Below, in pieces: positions 9,871-23,040 of a stretch of DNA of 64,000 nt. The DNA is taken from assembly GCA_027257055.1 (NCBI GenBank), contig JAPVLO010000074.1, forward strand, positions 3,177,001-3,241,000. The letters run 5' to 3'. Made by a program: the position numbers and the translations under genes. A model generated the notes under the pieces. It saw only the letters and a program-made list of their open reading frames with translations, was not told the DNA's origin and made no database searches. The stretch's first letter is position 1. Each line of letters opens with the position of its first letter. The DNA is from Cephalopachus bancanus (lineage: Eukaryota > Chordata > Mammalia > Primates > Tarsiidae).

Positions 9871-12061
9871 GGAGAAGTATGAAAGCTTGACAAAGTAATG
9901 GGTCAGTGCCCTAAATAAGTAAAATAAAATAATATTTTCTTGGGAAACTGACAACCACTGTCCCATCTCTGACAGGCTTGAAGTTTGAGTGTATACTTTC
10001 CACATGGTGAGAAAAAATTGTACCTCTTGGATGGATGAAGAGAAGGCTGGCCATCCCAAGTCAGGTAGCCTTGTCTGGCTGATGATCAAGCACTTCCTCT
10101 GTAAATGAGGATTTCTGGAGCACATTCACATGGGACACATATTATATCAAACTTCTGTGTGCATTGGCATTCCTCTTTCCCGATTCCTTCTTACAAGTAA
10201 CCTAATCTTAGTCCAAGCTCCCTTACCTCTATCCCAAATCTTTATGCATTGTCCATTTTTTACTCAGTCCATCTCATTTTTCAGACAAAATGAATGACTG
10301 GATGAACCACTCAAGGCCAATTCTGAATAAGGCAGTCATTCTGTTACTGTCATCTTGAAACTGATGCTTTCTATAAGATAAGGTCATCTCTAAACTAAGT
10401 TCACATGTTTTCTACTTTAGTAAACTAATCACAGGGAATTCCCTTAGAGACCCAGAAATTGACTGTGGAAGGAGTGACATCCAGTATTGACACAGATGAA
10501 TGTAGGCAGGGAGTTATATTAAAACTCTGTTTAACTTTAGGATTTAGCTAGAATTTATGCCATAGAGACCATTTTTAAAAAATGGAGTGTTGTTCAGCAC
10601 ACTCAAATTTGTACCTAAGTGGATCAAATGACAACCAGTTGATGCTGAGCAGGTTTGGTTCAAAGACACCTGGAGTTCCATGATTTGGTGTTTACTCATT
10701 TTGGAAACCCAGTAGGAAAGGAAATGATGTTTTTGAAAAGTGGACTAACTCTTGGAGGAGCAGCCATGGCTTTGCTCCAAAACTCTTATGTGTAGGCATT
10801 GTGGTTGAGAGATACGTGTCTGAAAAAAATTCGTTACAACATCCTGTTTGTTGACACACACATCGATCAATTCTATAGACTGGATTATAAAGAAAGAATG
10901 TTAGAGGTGTTCACTGTCTAGTCTGAATCACCTGGGAGTTTCTTCCACCCCACTGCCATTGCTCTGTGTTCTAATTAAAAGATAGCATTTTGCACTACTT
11001 AAAAATAAAATGTGCAGCATCCTCTATTTTATGGCATTTTTTTCCAAAATCCCAAGAGGCCATACAAGAAATGGATACCTTTTAACATGTAGGTACCATA
11101 TAGTACAACATGTCTTTTGTGATGTGAAAACAATATCTTCACAAGTTTCATACTATTGGGTAGCTCTCTTCTCCACACAGAAACGACATCAAGGTCCCAT
11201 ATTTTCATCAGATTCGTTTCTGTCTTCTACAACCCTGAGAGTTTCTGTTTTCTACATCCCAACAAAATGGTATCAGATGATTCAACATTGTGTCACTTTA
11301 ATCAGGAGAAAGATTTAAGCTCCCTTTGGAATAAATTGTGGACAGAGTCATAGACAGATGCAAGCCAATAATAGCACAGTGAACGGTGGTGTACCACAGT
11401 GCTTGCCACGTGTAACCTCAAACAACTTCTAGTAGTTTTGGTTACTAATAATGAGTGGAAAAATAAACATTCACCAAATCGCTGAGTGCACATCAGATGC
11501 CAAGGGGCTAGTCATTTACTCTAGTAAAAACAGACAGTATCTGGAGCAATAGCTTCACTTGGAGTCACCAGTTAATTAAGCTCAGAAAATCCACTGTCAC
11601 TCTCTATAATCTCTCCGTCTTCTGCACTCAACCAAAATTGACACTTCAACAGAAATGTTATAGGATATGTGACTACCTCTGAATCATTATAAACCTTGAT
11701 GGAAATAATAGGGTTTGATGCCCCCCAAGATATGCTATTTCTTTGCTAGAGAGGGGATTTGGGAAACTCAGGAACTGAGGAATATCGCCTAGAACTGGAA
11801 TCCCACTAAATCCATTGCTAGCTGTATTGGAAAAAAATTATATTTCATTACTGACATCAGTTAGCTTCCATCTGACAGGTGAGTCAAGAGGTTATTTTTG
11901 GTCTCAGAAATTCTGTTCTTTTAGATGGACACAATGTCTAATAATTCTAAAATAATTTGTATATTTATCTTTTACTAACTCATAGCTCTCCCAGTGAATG
12001 ACTGTCAACCCATTGAGAAATGCTAACAGGAAGATTCAGAACACTTGTGACTTTTTATTCA
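9871..12061. other. Anonymous sequence
   Basis: About 2.2 kb with no recognised repeat. A 102-codon plus frame (11010-11318) overlaps a 65-codon frame in another phase. Neither shows a domain, signal peptide or splice context that I can defend. Confidence 0.45.
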
Positions 12062-12355
12062 TTTTATTTCATTTTTTCATTTTTGAGTCAGAGTCTCACT
12101 CACTGTCAACCAGGCTGGAGTGCAGGGGCATGATCACCTTGACCTCCTGGGCTCAAGTAATCCTCTTGCCTCGGCCTCCCAGGGATCTGGGAATACAAGT
12201 ATGTGCCACTATGCTCAGCTAATTTTTAAATTTTTTGTAGAGAAAATATTTCATTATATTACCTGGTCTTGTCTTGAACCCCTGGGCTCAAACAATCCTT
12301 CTGCTACGACCTTCCAAGTTGTTAGGATTACAGGAACGAGCCATAGTATTTGGCT
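12062..12355 (-). mobile_element. Old AluJ-like dimer
   Basis: On the plus strand it reads as an inverted Alu: GAGTCTCACTC, CAGGCTGGAGTGCAG, CCTCCTGGGCTCAAG, a central linker with TTTTTTGTAGAGA, a second CTGGGCTCAAACAATCC and GGATTACAGG. Divergence is high and no tail or TSD is clear, which fits an early AluJ-type copy rather than the young subfamily at 5260 or 42562. Confidence 0.85.
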
Positions 12356-12903
12356 ACTTGTGACTATTGAGTGAATTTTCTTCTGCAAGTAGAAGAAACC
12401 CATGACTAGAGCACACACACATACTTGGACAGTACATAAACAATCTGTGGTATAGAGTGGCAGAGAAGAAAATCGGTCTCCTCAGAGAAGCTTGTTTCCA
12501 AGAAAAAATGAGAGTAAGAGGCTGAACAATACACATGGACAAAAGTTTATGGAATATTAAATAACATATACTGAAAAGCATTAACAAAATGCAAATTTAA
12601 GACATAAATATATATATAACAGGGAATATATTAAAATGTATGAAAATATTCAATAAATACCTTTATGTTATAGATATCAAAAGCTTGGGGCAATAGACAA
12701 TATGTAATAGATGGTTTGCTAATAAAAATACTGTAGCTTATGCAAACTAATTCAGAAATGAATACACAATATAATAGATTTAAATTGAATAAGTCAAATA
12801 AATCAGTTAAATTCTATCAACAAACCAAACAGTTGATTTGAGTTTTTACTATCTTGTAAATACTGATCCAATTATTATGAGTATACACACAGACACATAC
12901 ACC

Positions 12904-12943
12904 AATCTATCTATATCTATATCTATATCTATAAATATATATC
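12904..12943. repeat. (TATATC)n / TATC microsatellite
   Basis: Short tandem TATATC and TATC units. Confidence 0.8.
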
Positions 12944-13039
12944 TGCAATTTGTCATATCAATCTTGTATAAAACCAAAGACAATAGTAGAAAGAAATAAT
13001 GTATTTCTCTACTCTATGGTTATATAAAAGAAGAAAGTA

Positions 13040-13362
13040 ATGTATTTTGCAGCAACTTGGGAGAATTGGAGGCCATTATCCTAAGCAAAGTACCTTAGGA
13101 ATAGAAAACCAGATACCACATGATCTCACTTATAAGTGGAAGTTAAGCTTTGGGTCCCCGAAGATATACAGAATGGTATAATAGACATTGGAGACTCAGA
13201 ATGAGGTAGGGTGTGAGGGGATGAGGAGTGAAAAATTGCCTGTTGGGCACAATGTACTATTTGGGTGAAGGGTTTGTTAAAAAACTCACACTTCACTACT
13301 ATACTATTCATTCACGTAACCAAAAATCACTTGTACCCCTAAAGCTATTACAATTTAAAAGA
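13040..13362 (+). mobile_element. Older L1 3' end
   Basis: It reads 'gcagcaacttgggagaattg', 'aggccattatcctaagcaaa' and 'accacatgatctcacttata', then a 3' UTR ending '..acttgtacccctaaagctatt' and an A-rich end. This differs from the window's main L1 3' UTR and matches older primate/mammalian L1 families (L1P/L1MA-like). Heavily truncated and non-coding. Confidence 0.8.
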
Positions 13363-14879
13363 GCGATACTTTATTCCAATCAATAAGGTAAAAAAGTATA
13401 AAAACTGTAAATAGAATATCAAGCAATTTTAAGTCAGCAAAACATATTTTTAAAGCCTGATCATATAGGATTCACCAGTTAAAATATGCAAGAACAATTT
13501 GACATTAGGAAGTATATATTTTGCTATATCAAAAGAGTAAGTTATCTTGCTTAATGAAACATCATTTGATAAAATAGTATCTATTCATGATAAACATGCT
13601 CAGAATATAAAATAGAAGGAAACATCTTAAAACTTATAGAAATCTTATAGAAAACGTATAGAAGCAAAAATTTCATAGGAGAAACAAAGCTATAGTAAAC
13701 ATCCAATTACAGGCTGAAATATTAAAACCACAGTGAACACTGAGCCAAGTTTCTGCCTCATTTCAAAACTCTCACTTGCTCCAATACATGAACATTTGCC
13801 ATAACAATTATCCTCATGTTATATAATTCCATTTTAGAACTTGAGAGAACTTTAAAAGTATGTACTCTAGCTTCTTTAATTTACTATAAGAAAAGGGATT
13901 GGAAAGGGCTTTAGTGATTTGTTGAAAATTACTCAACTAGTGTCAAGAGGAACCTTGACATGAAGCCAGTTTCTGAGAAAGAAAATAAAAATTTAGCTGA
14001 AAACATGTCAGTTAATGTCATGCCTCATTGCAACAAAGCAAAACACACAATAATGCACATACAAAAATCTTAATCTTATTTATTTATTGTTCATTATTTA
14101 TTTAATAATGAGTACTAAGTTCAAAATTAAGCTTAATCACTTTTATTTTAAAACAATACAAGAGGAATATAAATGTATAAGACACATGATTCTGTATATT
14201 AATAAAATGATATAATAAACATGCTATGGTAGTAAACATCTTTTGTTATATAGAGAAAACTTAAACAATGAACAATCAATTTAAAGTCCTGTATTGAATC
14301 TGAGTAGTCCACAAGGTTATCAGTTCTGTTGACAAATTATAAAACCAAAAAATGTAAAGTGCAAGTTTCCTAGGAAACAGAAACTCAAAATGATTTGTTA
14401 GAAACTATTTACAATCTTAACTATTTGGCAGAAATGAATATATTACATGCTCTAATAAGCTTGCAGAATGAATGAAAATAAGTTTGAAGTATATCTTTTA
14501 ATGTACCTCAAGTTATCGCTAAAAGAAAGTGGTTGTTATTCTACTTTCTTAGTTGATTTTTGTCATGCTAGAATAAATACCAAAGTTAAACTTTTATACA
14601 ATTTGTTTGAGATGCTAGGAATCCAGAAACTTACATGAAATATCTTCATTTCTAGTACACTGGGCAGGTCAAATAAAATCCATCTTCAGGCCTACTAGCA
14701 AATATCTTTTACTTCTCTCAAGTTATGGAATTACTAAATTAACACTCATAACTAATGAGATGGTTTTATTTATACACTATATCTCTTGAAAAATCATGGA
14801 AAAAAATTTTCCATTTTTAAACTTTATTTTCTTTTATTTATTCATTTATTTTGGCTCCAAGAGATGAGACTAGTGAGTC
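13363..14879. other. Anonymous AT-rich sequence
   Basis: Nothing recognised, no frame worth listing. Confidence 0.5.
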
Positions 14880-14889
14880 ATAGTTTTTA

Positions 14890-15577
14890 GTTTTCTTTTT
14901 TTTAAATCAATATTTTTTATTATGATGTTGTGGGGTACAGTTAAGGGTTAGGTATACAAATACGTTTCATTCAGGCACCCTGTTGATAAAGATAAATATC
15001 CCCAGACAGATATTTGCTACCGTTAATCCCATCTCCCCCCCAATAGTTTCCCACTACTGTCAGTCATTTTCTTATAGTATTACATTGGATGTTCAAGGTC
15101 CATTATATGAGTGAGAACATGTGATACTCGGATCTTTGTTTCTGTGAGAGGTCACTCAGTATTACAGACTCTACTTCCATCCAGGTTGCTGCGAAATTCA
15201 TGATTTTGTTCTTTTTTTATGGCTGCGTAGTATTCCATCGTGTATATATACCAAATTTTTTTAAATCCCGTCCTCTTTTGATGGGCAGCATGGTTGGTTC
15301 CAGGTTCTTGCTATTGTGAACAATGCTGCGATAAACATACGTGTGCAGGTATCTTTTTTATAGAGGGATTTGAGTTCTTCAGGATATATTCCCAGTAGGG
15401 GGATTGCGGGGTCATATGGGAGGTTGATATTTAGAGCTTTTAAGAATCGCCACACTGCTTTCCACAGAGGTTGCACTAGTTTACACTCCCACCAACAGTG
15501 TAGAATTGATCCCTTTTTGCCACACCCTCTCCAGCAGCTGTTATTTTTTGAGTTGTTGATAATTGCCATTCTGACTT
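14890..15577 (-). mobile_element. 5'-truncated L1
   Basis: Minus-strand L1 3' end, about 690 bp. The minus frame at 15261-15569 encodes an ORF2 C-terminal block: WWECKLVQPLWKAVWRFLKA, LPYDPAIPLLGIYPEELKS and KDTCTRMFIAALFTIARTWNQP. This is followed by the 3' UTR and a T-rich tail on the plus strand. A perfect 10-bp TSD, ATAGTTTTTA, lies at 14880-14889 and 15578-15587. The ORF2 tail is shifted and stopped, so it is not functional. Confidence 0.92.
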
Positions 15578-15839
15578 ATAGTTTTTATAAGTTCATTTTT
15601 TTTCAAATGTATTGAAATAGGCTAAGAGACTAAGCCTGTGTACTTCCTAATTGAACACAATTGGAAGTGATAAAGGAGGAGAAACTGACAATTGATATAA
15701 TGAAAAATTGCGCTGGATACTTGGTAGAAATGTCAGAAGACTTTAAGACTACTTTCTGCAATAAAAGAGAGTGATTGAATTTAGCCTTGTCAAAACAAAA
15801 GGAGGGAGGGTTTTAAATACACAACTGAGTTGATGGAAA

Positions 15840-16085
15840 AGTCTTGCGGAACATTGAGGGGTGAAAGTGATTAGACCATCTGTGTTTGCTAACTTTTGCT
15901 AACTTCCTCCAAGTTGGGCTTTTACCCTCCACAGAGATTGGGAGATAGAGAAATTACCTCTTTAGGTGATGACTACATTTTAAAAGAATGACTTCTAGGT
16001 CTTTGAGAAAGCCGTTTCTGGATTGTAGAAGATTTACATCTAAAAGGAACAGATAAATCATTTACAATCTTAAGATTTTAAAAGT
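15840..16085. repeat. Unidentified old repeat related to 62223-62764
   Basis: It shares two blocks in the same order with the element near 62.4 kb: GACCATCTGTGTTTGCTAA (15876-15893) and GATTTACATCTAAAAG.AACAGATAAA (16029-16053). The intervening sequence is only loosely alignable. The family is not identified; it could be an LTR. Confidence 0.5.
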
Positions 16086-16274
16086 AAATGTGTAAGGAAT
16101 GCTAGCAGGCTGTAGTGATAAAGAACATTGTCTCATGTTTACCATTGTGATAACTGATAATGTGGGCAGTATCAAGATTAAAATTATCTTTGCCCCTAAT
16201 CCAGAAACTGGGGAAGGCTATTAATGTAAAGACGTCATTCAAAGTGTTCAAGGTACAATTATGTAGAATATATA

Positions 16275-16534
16275 AGTTCTGGGCATCTCTAATGCACAGC
16301 ATGGTAAATATAGTTTATAGTAATGTACTGTGTACTTAAAATTTGCTAAGAGGGTTGATCTGAAGTGTTCTCACTACACACAAAAATATTGGCACTACAT
16401 GAGATGATTGATATGTTAATTAGTTTGGTGTGGTAATCCTTTCTCAATGTGAATTTATATAAAAACACTACACATTATACCTAAATATATACAATTTTTA
16501 TTTTTCAAGTGTATCTCAATAACAATGGAAAAAT
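16275..16534 (+). mobile_element. Ancient L1M 3' end
   Basis: Characteristic blocks in order: 'gcatggtaaatatagtttat', 'aaatttgctaagagggt', 'gaagtgttctcactacac', 'gatatgttaattagtttg', and the closing 'ctaaatatatacaattttta' and 'tctcaataac'. This is the 3' end shared by old mammalian L1M families. It is diverged and non-coding. Confidence 0.85.
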
Positions 16535-19500
16535 AATCTTTGCCAAGTATATTTGAAAAACCAAGTTTAAATTTTCAAGGCAATTTATTTGAACAATAAA
16601 GCAGATATTCATAGAGATTCACACATTCTGGTTTACTGAGAAAAATTTAATTTCATAAATTAATACACCAGATTTACTCTTGTTTTTAGGATCTTTGCTG
16701 GAAAATAAGAAACTTAAAATGCAATCTGGGGGTAAGGATAGAGACTGGAGTTCTGACAGAGGGAAAGAAAGAAAAAAATTTCTTGAGTTGAATTTTTATA
16801 TACACTATTACTGAGACTCACATGGATTCTAATTAGAGAAAGCTTCAGGAGTATATGTTTTTGATTTGAGGGTAAATTGTTCAGTCTTTCATTATAGTAG
16901 ATTGAAAATTTTCTATGGGAAGCTTCAATTGATTCCACTGAAAGTAAGTTGGACTCTCTCCTTCCACAGGGTACAAAATGTATTCTGACACAGATCCAAT
17001 AGTACTAGACATGCTTTTATAACATTAGATGAGATATCATGAAATACTGACCCCTATTTTCTAGTTTTTGTTATTATTAGACCTAAAATCATAGCTCAAT
17101 AAAATGATATAACTAGAATCTTATTCAACTAGATTTTCCAAGAACATAAATTCGTCCTAAAGTGTTCGGCACTTTTTTTAAGAACATAAATTTTTTCACA
17201 GCACTAGGGAATTATCCATTGCATTGCACAAATGATGTATTCATTTCAAAAGTGTTGATGCACTTTTAAAAAATGCCGTATTTGTTCCGTTGAAGTAAAT
17301 TGGGTATTGGGAGAATGGAGATGTGTGACTTAGCATTGATGATCTGATTTTAGTGCTGAGCTCTTTCTGATAACTGAGCAACAAAAACATATAGATACTT
17401 TAAAAATTCAAATGTGCCTAATGTTGCATGCTTAATCATTTCAGTAACTGTATTCACTTTATATTAATGTGCTGCCACATCTGTTAAATGGTGTACTTTC
17501 CAAATGCACAAGATCTTTTGTTAAGATTTTTTTTAGTTATTCTAATGTTTACCTTTCAGCTACTACTAAATATGCAATAGAAACTTGATACAGCATTTTT
17601 TGATAAATTGAATTTCAGTGTCATACAATTAAGAAAAAGGATTTATTGTTTTAAAAAACTTCAGCAGAGTATCTTCTGTAGTACTAATGAATTTCTCAGT
17701 TTATATTTTATAAAATTTTTACAACTAGACTCAAACGATTTGACCTTATTGTTTCTAATTCCAAAATAAAATTTATGAATTTATAATATAACATCATATA
17801 ATATAATGTCGTATAATACAATGTAATTATAATATAATGTCATATATGTGTTGCTCTTGTTATATTACTGCTTAGTTTATGAACATCAAGATCCACAAAA
17901 ATTGAGTGTTTCATGGATAGAATGAAGCAACTTGAGGGGAGAGACTGCAATACGACTATAGGAATTGAATAGCATGCAACCCATTTTCCAACAAATATAT
18001 TTAAGGTTTTTTTTTAAATGACTTTTTGTCTTAACCTTCTTTCACTTTACTGTAAAATACTCTTGGAGAACATATCATCTATCTTTACATGCATTTATAG
18101 CTCAAACATATATATTTAGGATTTTCTATTAATATTAAGAATAATTTACTATTCTTACTTTGCCTGAAATCACACAGGAGTAATTCTCTACAGGACTACA
18201 CTTCATTTACTTTTTAAGTGTGTCACTATGGAAATGATTTGAATGTAATGAAAATGCTATTAAATGAATTTTTGTTGAACAGCATAATAAGCCTCACTTT
18301 AATAACAAAAATGTAACCCATTCATTCATCTTCTTGGAGAACATTGCATACCTAGTATCAAGGGTAAAAGTATCAAGGGTGAATGTGCCATTTTTCCTTT
18401 TTAATGTCTAATCAAAGTCAAGAATAAATTATAAGTTATGACACATACATTGTTTGTTCAAACCAAAGTCACAGAACTATATATTGGATGTGAAAATACT
18501 GAATACATAGACGATTGAAAGTGCAAAAGCAGGCGAACCAACAAAAACTTTCCTGATAAGAATAGCATAAAGAATATGCCAAAAATGGTGGAGATTATAA
18601 AACATCTTATGGAATTATAGAGAAAAGTACATAAAATTACGGTATGAGAAAATCTGAAGAAAATGTTTTATGTTGTTGAATCTGGCAAAATTCTGATTGA
18701 AAGATTGTACTCATTCAGACCTTTTCAAATTACAAAATAGTAATTACTTTTTCTGCTTTTGTTTAATACTTTCACACCGATGTGCATGAGGAGAAACGCT
18801 ATGCTTTGCAGAATGCTACTGAGATTTGACGATTCAATGGTTAAAGAATATAGGATTCAACACAAGACAAACATACTTTTAAAAATATGATTTGACTATT
18901 CCATAATCTGGACTTAATCCCTTCTCAAATAGATCATAATACTATGTAATATTCTCTTAATGTGAATGTCATAACTTTAAAACACTTGCTCACATTAGAT
19001 ATAACGTTTCTTCCTCAGCATTGACAAAGACTGTCTCCTTTGAACAAAACTTTACTCAGGCTCCTCAGTGTTCTGCTCGACTAGATTCAACTTTGGGCTT
19101 TTCTCTGTTTCCTTGAAGAATTAGGTTTTAGTAAGGATTCTGCTAAGCCAGTTTATTGAAAATCCCTGACCCTTGGAACAGTATTGGGTAAACCTGAATA
19201 GCTTATCACCCTGGCGTGTCTTCAGCAATAATCCCGTTGAGTTAGTGTAGTCAGAAGCTCCTTATCCTTGATGTTTTTCTTTTAGTAATTTTCCATCCAC
19301 TGACACCCACCCACCTCCTTGGTTGCAATCCTCACTTTTCCTTGTTGGAATCAGGGTTGTGTCTGATCTGGCTTCCCCAGTGTAAGACTGTGGTCCCTAT
19401 ATCTATTGCAATGGTCCCCATTGATTATAGTCTGCCTTACAATTATAACACGTGTAATGAATAATATTTTTCTTTATCTACATCACACGGACTCCAGTTG

Positions 19501-20004
19501 CTTTCCTTTCAAACACAATATGGTTAATTTTATTACCTAAAAAAACTAGGCTTCTGAAACCACATGGTTTCCTTCAGGTTAAGTCCTCTAGCAACTCACA
19601 GCTATTATAAATATGTCATAGGTTATATGTAATTAGCTGCAATTAGATATAGACAACTGAAATCTGTCAAACTTCCAAAGTTTCTCCATTGACCTTCAAC
19701 TTACTTCCCTCCCTGGATTCCTTATATCTATGAATACTACAGCTCTCACCACCTGTCCAAGCCAGAAGCTGCAGGACCATCTTTGATCCCTCTTACTCTG
19801 AAATCTGTAAGATTCTCTTTCCTACTGAGTTGCATTCAGAACACCACAGAATTTGACCTAGATTGCAAGGGGAGGAGTCATAAATTTAAACTCTTTAAAG
19901 AGGTCGTGCCTGAGGCATAAGAAGTCATCTTTTAAATTATGACCAGGTTTGGTTTTGCTCAATGCTCTGAGTCTGGGGTGTACAACCTTGCCAGCATGTA
20001 GAGG
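16535..20004. other. Anonymous AT-rich sequence
   Basis: About 3.5 kb with no recognised element. It includes a small AT-rich array of TATAATATAATGTCA-like units at about 17780-17850 and a 15-bp tandem repeat of AGTATCAAGGGT type near 18355-18385. No coding signal. Confidence 0.45.
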
Positions 20005-20140
20005 CAAGGCTGTGCATCACTGGGGTGCTTTTAAGAATACTAGTGCCTGAATCCAGAGACTCTGATTTAATTGGTGTGAGGTGTGACCTGAGGAAAATTT
20101 ACTGAGGTCATTCTAACGTGCAGCCAAGTGTGAGAACTAA
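20005..20140 (+). mobile_element. MER5A-like hAT remnant
   Basis: It follows MER5A: 'tgcatcactggggtgctttt', 'aagaatactagtgcctga', 'gagactctgatttaattgg', 'cattctaacgtgcagccaag' and 'tgagaacta'. Non-autonomous and non-coding. Confidence 0.8.
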
Positions 20141-20842
20141 TTTTGTTAGGTTACAATTGTTTTGCAAAGAGAAATGTAAACATTTGAATTTTGAGAGAGT
20201 GTGTATATAAGGGGAAGAGGGAGTCTAGGAAACATTGGGCAGTTATGCTGTAATGATGTGTTGCATGGTTTTCTCTTCTGTATTCTCATACTCAGTAATC
20301 TCTATGAGGTTTCAATTATTTGAGGAATGGCAGTATGGTGGATGAGATGATGTTCTATTTCTACCAATCCTCCATCGAAAAGTTGAGAGAACACATAAAA
20401 TTCCCCCATAGCCTGTTATAATTCCTTAGCTAATTGTCAGCTTCCTGTTTTAATTTAAAGCTCTTTGAGATAGATTCTAACATTCTCATCACTCTATCTT
20501 CAGATCCTTGTAGGGTTCCTGACAAATAGGTAAAATTCGGGAAGGGGATAAAAATTAAAATTAAGAAATCACTAAATGTTTGTTGAATAATTATTAAATA
20601 ATGCCTAACTTTAGCAAATTGTGTAAGATTATTTGTGCAACCAGTTAAGTCTTTATTTGGCAAAATAAAGCATTTCCGCATAAATACTGGCTTTTCCCCT
20701 TTTTTAAAGTTTTGAATATCAAAATTTTCTTCTAAATCTCAGATGTGTTATTTTGAGACCCAGGACTAAATTGAGGCTTCTTGTATCCTTTTAAAGAAAC
20801 TTCTGAAATCAGTAATATAAAAGGTTCCATCAAGAATAATGA
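20141..20842. other. Anonymous sequence
   Basis: Nothing recognised. The 83-codon minus frame at 20430-20681 has no family resemblance. Confidence 0.45.
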
Positions 20843-21035
20843 GACCTCATCTCTACAATAAATCAAAAAATCAGCCGGGTGTGGTAGCACATGCCTGTAA
20901 TTCCGGCTACTTGGAAGGCTGAGGTGGAAGGATCGCCGGAGCCCAGCAGGTCAAGGCTACGGTGGCCAGGAGCAGCCACTGCACTCCAGTCTGGGCGACA
21001 GAGTGAGACTCCAACTCAAAAAAAAAAAAAAAAAA
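20843..21035 (+). mobile_element. 5'-truncated Alu (right monomer and linker)
   Basis: It starts inside the left monomer at GAGACCTCATCTCTAC and carries the linker 'aataaatcaaaaaatcagc', the full right monomer and an A17 tail. It is the same subfamily as the full copies at 5260, 42562, 58593 and 61182 (diagnostic GGAGCCCAGCAGGTC and GCGACAGAGTGAGACTCCAA). The reading frame over it is only translated Alu. Confidence 0.92.
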
Positions 21036-21068
21036 GATATATATATATATATATATATTTTTTTTTTA
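21036..21068. repeat. (AT)n and T run after the Alu tail
   Basis: An (AT)10-11 array followed by a T11 run, probably grown from the Alu tail. Confidence 0.9.
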
Positions 21069-22486
21069 ATTCTAGGAAGGAGTTGCCTTGATGACACCTC
21101 TTAGATTTAAGCAGTTCATCTTGGCTAACTAAGAGCTATTACCTAAATCCCTTGGGAAGAAACATATGATATTAAAAGAAAAAAAATTATTCTTTATAAC
21201 CAGGCAGGATATTTCCTTGTCGATAGCATAATTGAAGGCTCACCTCTGATTCAACTGGATTTTTCAGCAGGTATGGTTTGCTCTTCTAATCTGGAAAACA
21301 TGGGCTTACCCTGACTGTTCCAGCTGCCTGTTTTCTATTCTAATATGTTTCCTGCTGTTGCTCTCTGACCTCTTTCTCATCATTCCTTCTCCCTCATATT
21401 GATTAATTTTCTTAGTCATCTCTAGAATCCACATTGACAGTTCTGAAAGATTAATCGTTTCACCCTGTGCCAAAGTCTTCTATTTTGGGTGTCGTGAATT
21501 CCAGCCGTCACCCCCTGGACTCTAATGCTGTCATTTATTGACCCGAGAGTCACTCACATTCTTTGAGGACTTTGGCAACAGTCTTCTTGTCACAGACGAC
21601 CTGTCCTATTCCTACCACTGTTCCTACTCAATTAAGGTTTTTGTCCATAACAACTTCTATTGTCATCTAATGCTTCATACCATCTCTGATTAAAAACTTC
21701 TTACGTTAAGATGCTACTCTCTCTTAATTCCACTGAATTTGTCCTTTGATATAGTTTAGAACTCTACCCACAATCTACTTCCCTCCCATTATTTATGTTC
21801 CTGATACAACTTGCTTCATGTTTTATCACTTCAACAATCATCTTATTTTCACACCCATTTTCCTTCATATAATATTTTTTTCAATCATAACCAAGCCACT
21901 TCCAATTCTATATTTATCTAGAGCTATACTGAGATGGTAACTATCAGTTACGTCGTCTACTAAGCACATGAACTTGACTAATCTGACTTGAAATATGTTA
22001 GATGTTTGAAAAACACCACAGTTTGATGATTTAAGTTGAAAAAACAATGTAAAGTCTTACTAATAGCATTTTATATTGATTAAATTTTGAAATGATAAGA
22101 TTTTGCATTATTGACAAATATAAAATAGTTTTAAAATTAACTTTATGCATATTTTCATATGGTAACTAGAGCCTTCAAAATTACATATTGCATATGTGTG
22201 CTTTGCATTTGTGGTTTGCATTATATTTCTGTTTGACAATGTTTATTTATATGTCTCAGTCCATGTAAGTTCTCTACTGTCAACTTCTGAGCATTAAACT
22301 TGGAGGGGGGAATTATACACATAAGTGTCTTTATTGAAAATGTTTCTAAGTGAATATTTCTAATCCTAACATGTTTGTTTTTAACTTAATATGTCCATTT
22401 CTAGCCATATAATAATCACCATTTCTAAGATGACCTTTACTTTTGTCCCCAGTGGGCCTAATCCTCAGTTACTTCTTATAATTTAC
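21069..22486. other. Anonymous sequence
   Basis: No repeat or gene recognised with confidence. The CT-rich part at 21300-21700 might be an L2/L3-type LINE relic, but I could not align it. Confidence 0.4.
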
Positions 22487-23040
22487 TCAACAAATGTGCA
22501 TTAAATGCCTCATATAACAAATCCCAACTTAGGAGTTGAGAATGCAGCAGTGAACAACAGTTTAAAATCCCTACCCTCATAATGGAGTCAGACAAAAAAA
22601 TGAAGTCAAATTAGGAAACTTATGTTATATAATTCAAGTGTCTAGTATGAATTAAAAACGTGGTTCAGGGAATGAAGATGGAAAATTTCAAGAGAGAAAC
22701 ATTGTGAAATTTTTAGACATGACTATCTGAGAAGTTTTCATTGAATTGTAGCATCTGAAGTAAGTAAAGAAGCTAACTGTGCTTCTTGTGGAAGGATTTT
22801 CCAGTTTGAGGGAACATCAAGTAAAAAGTCCTGAGCAATATTGAAGCATGCCTATGGGGCTCAAGAAAGTCCACTGTGGGTGGAACAGGAGGACAGGGAG
22901 AAGGAGAAAATGAGTCAGAGAATCTGGGATAGAGCATCAGCATAGGGAGAAAATAAGTTAATCAAAGAGGTCACTATGTATACTTTGACTTTTATGCCAA
23001 GACTTTGGAGGGTTTGCTCAGAGAGCTAACATGATCAGAC

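Noticed and set aside
9363..10125. Frames of up to 137 codons across the CA/TA arrays
   Set aside because: Their translations are low-complexity HTHTHT, CVCVCV or IYIYIY strings made by dinucleotide repeats and the palindrome.
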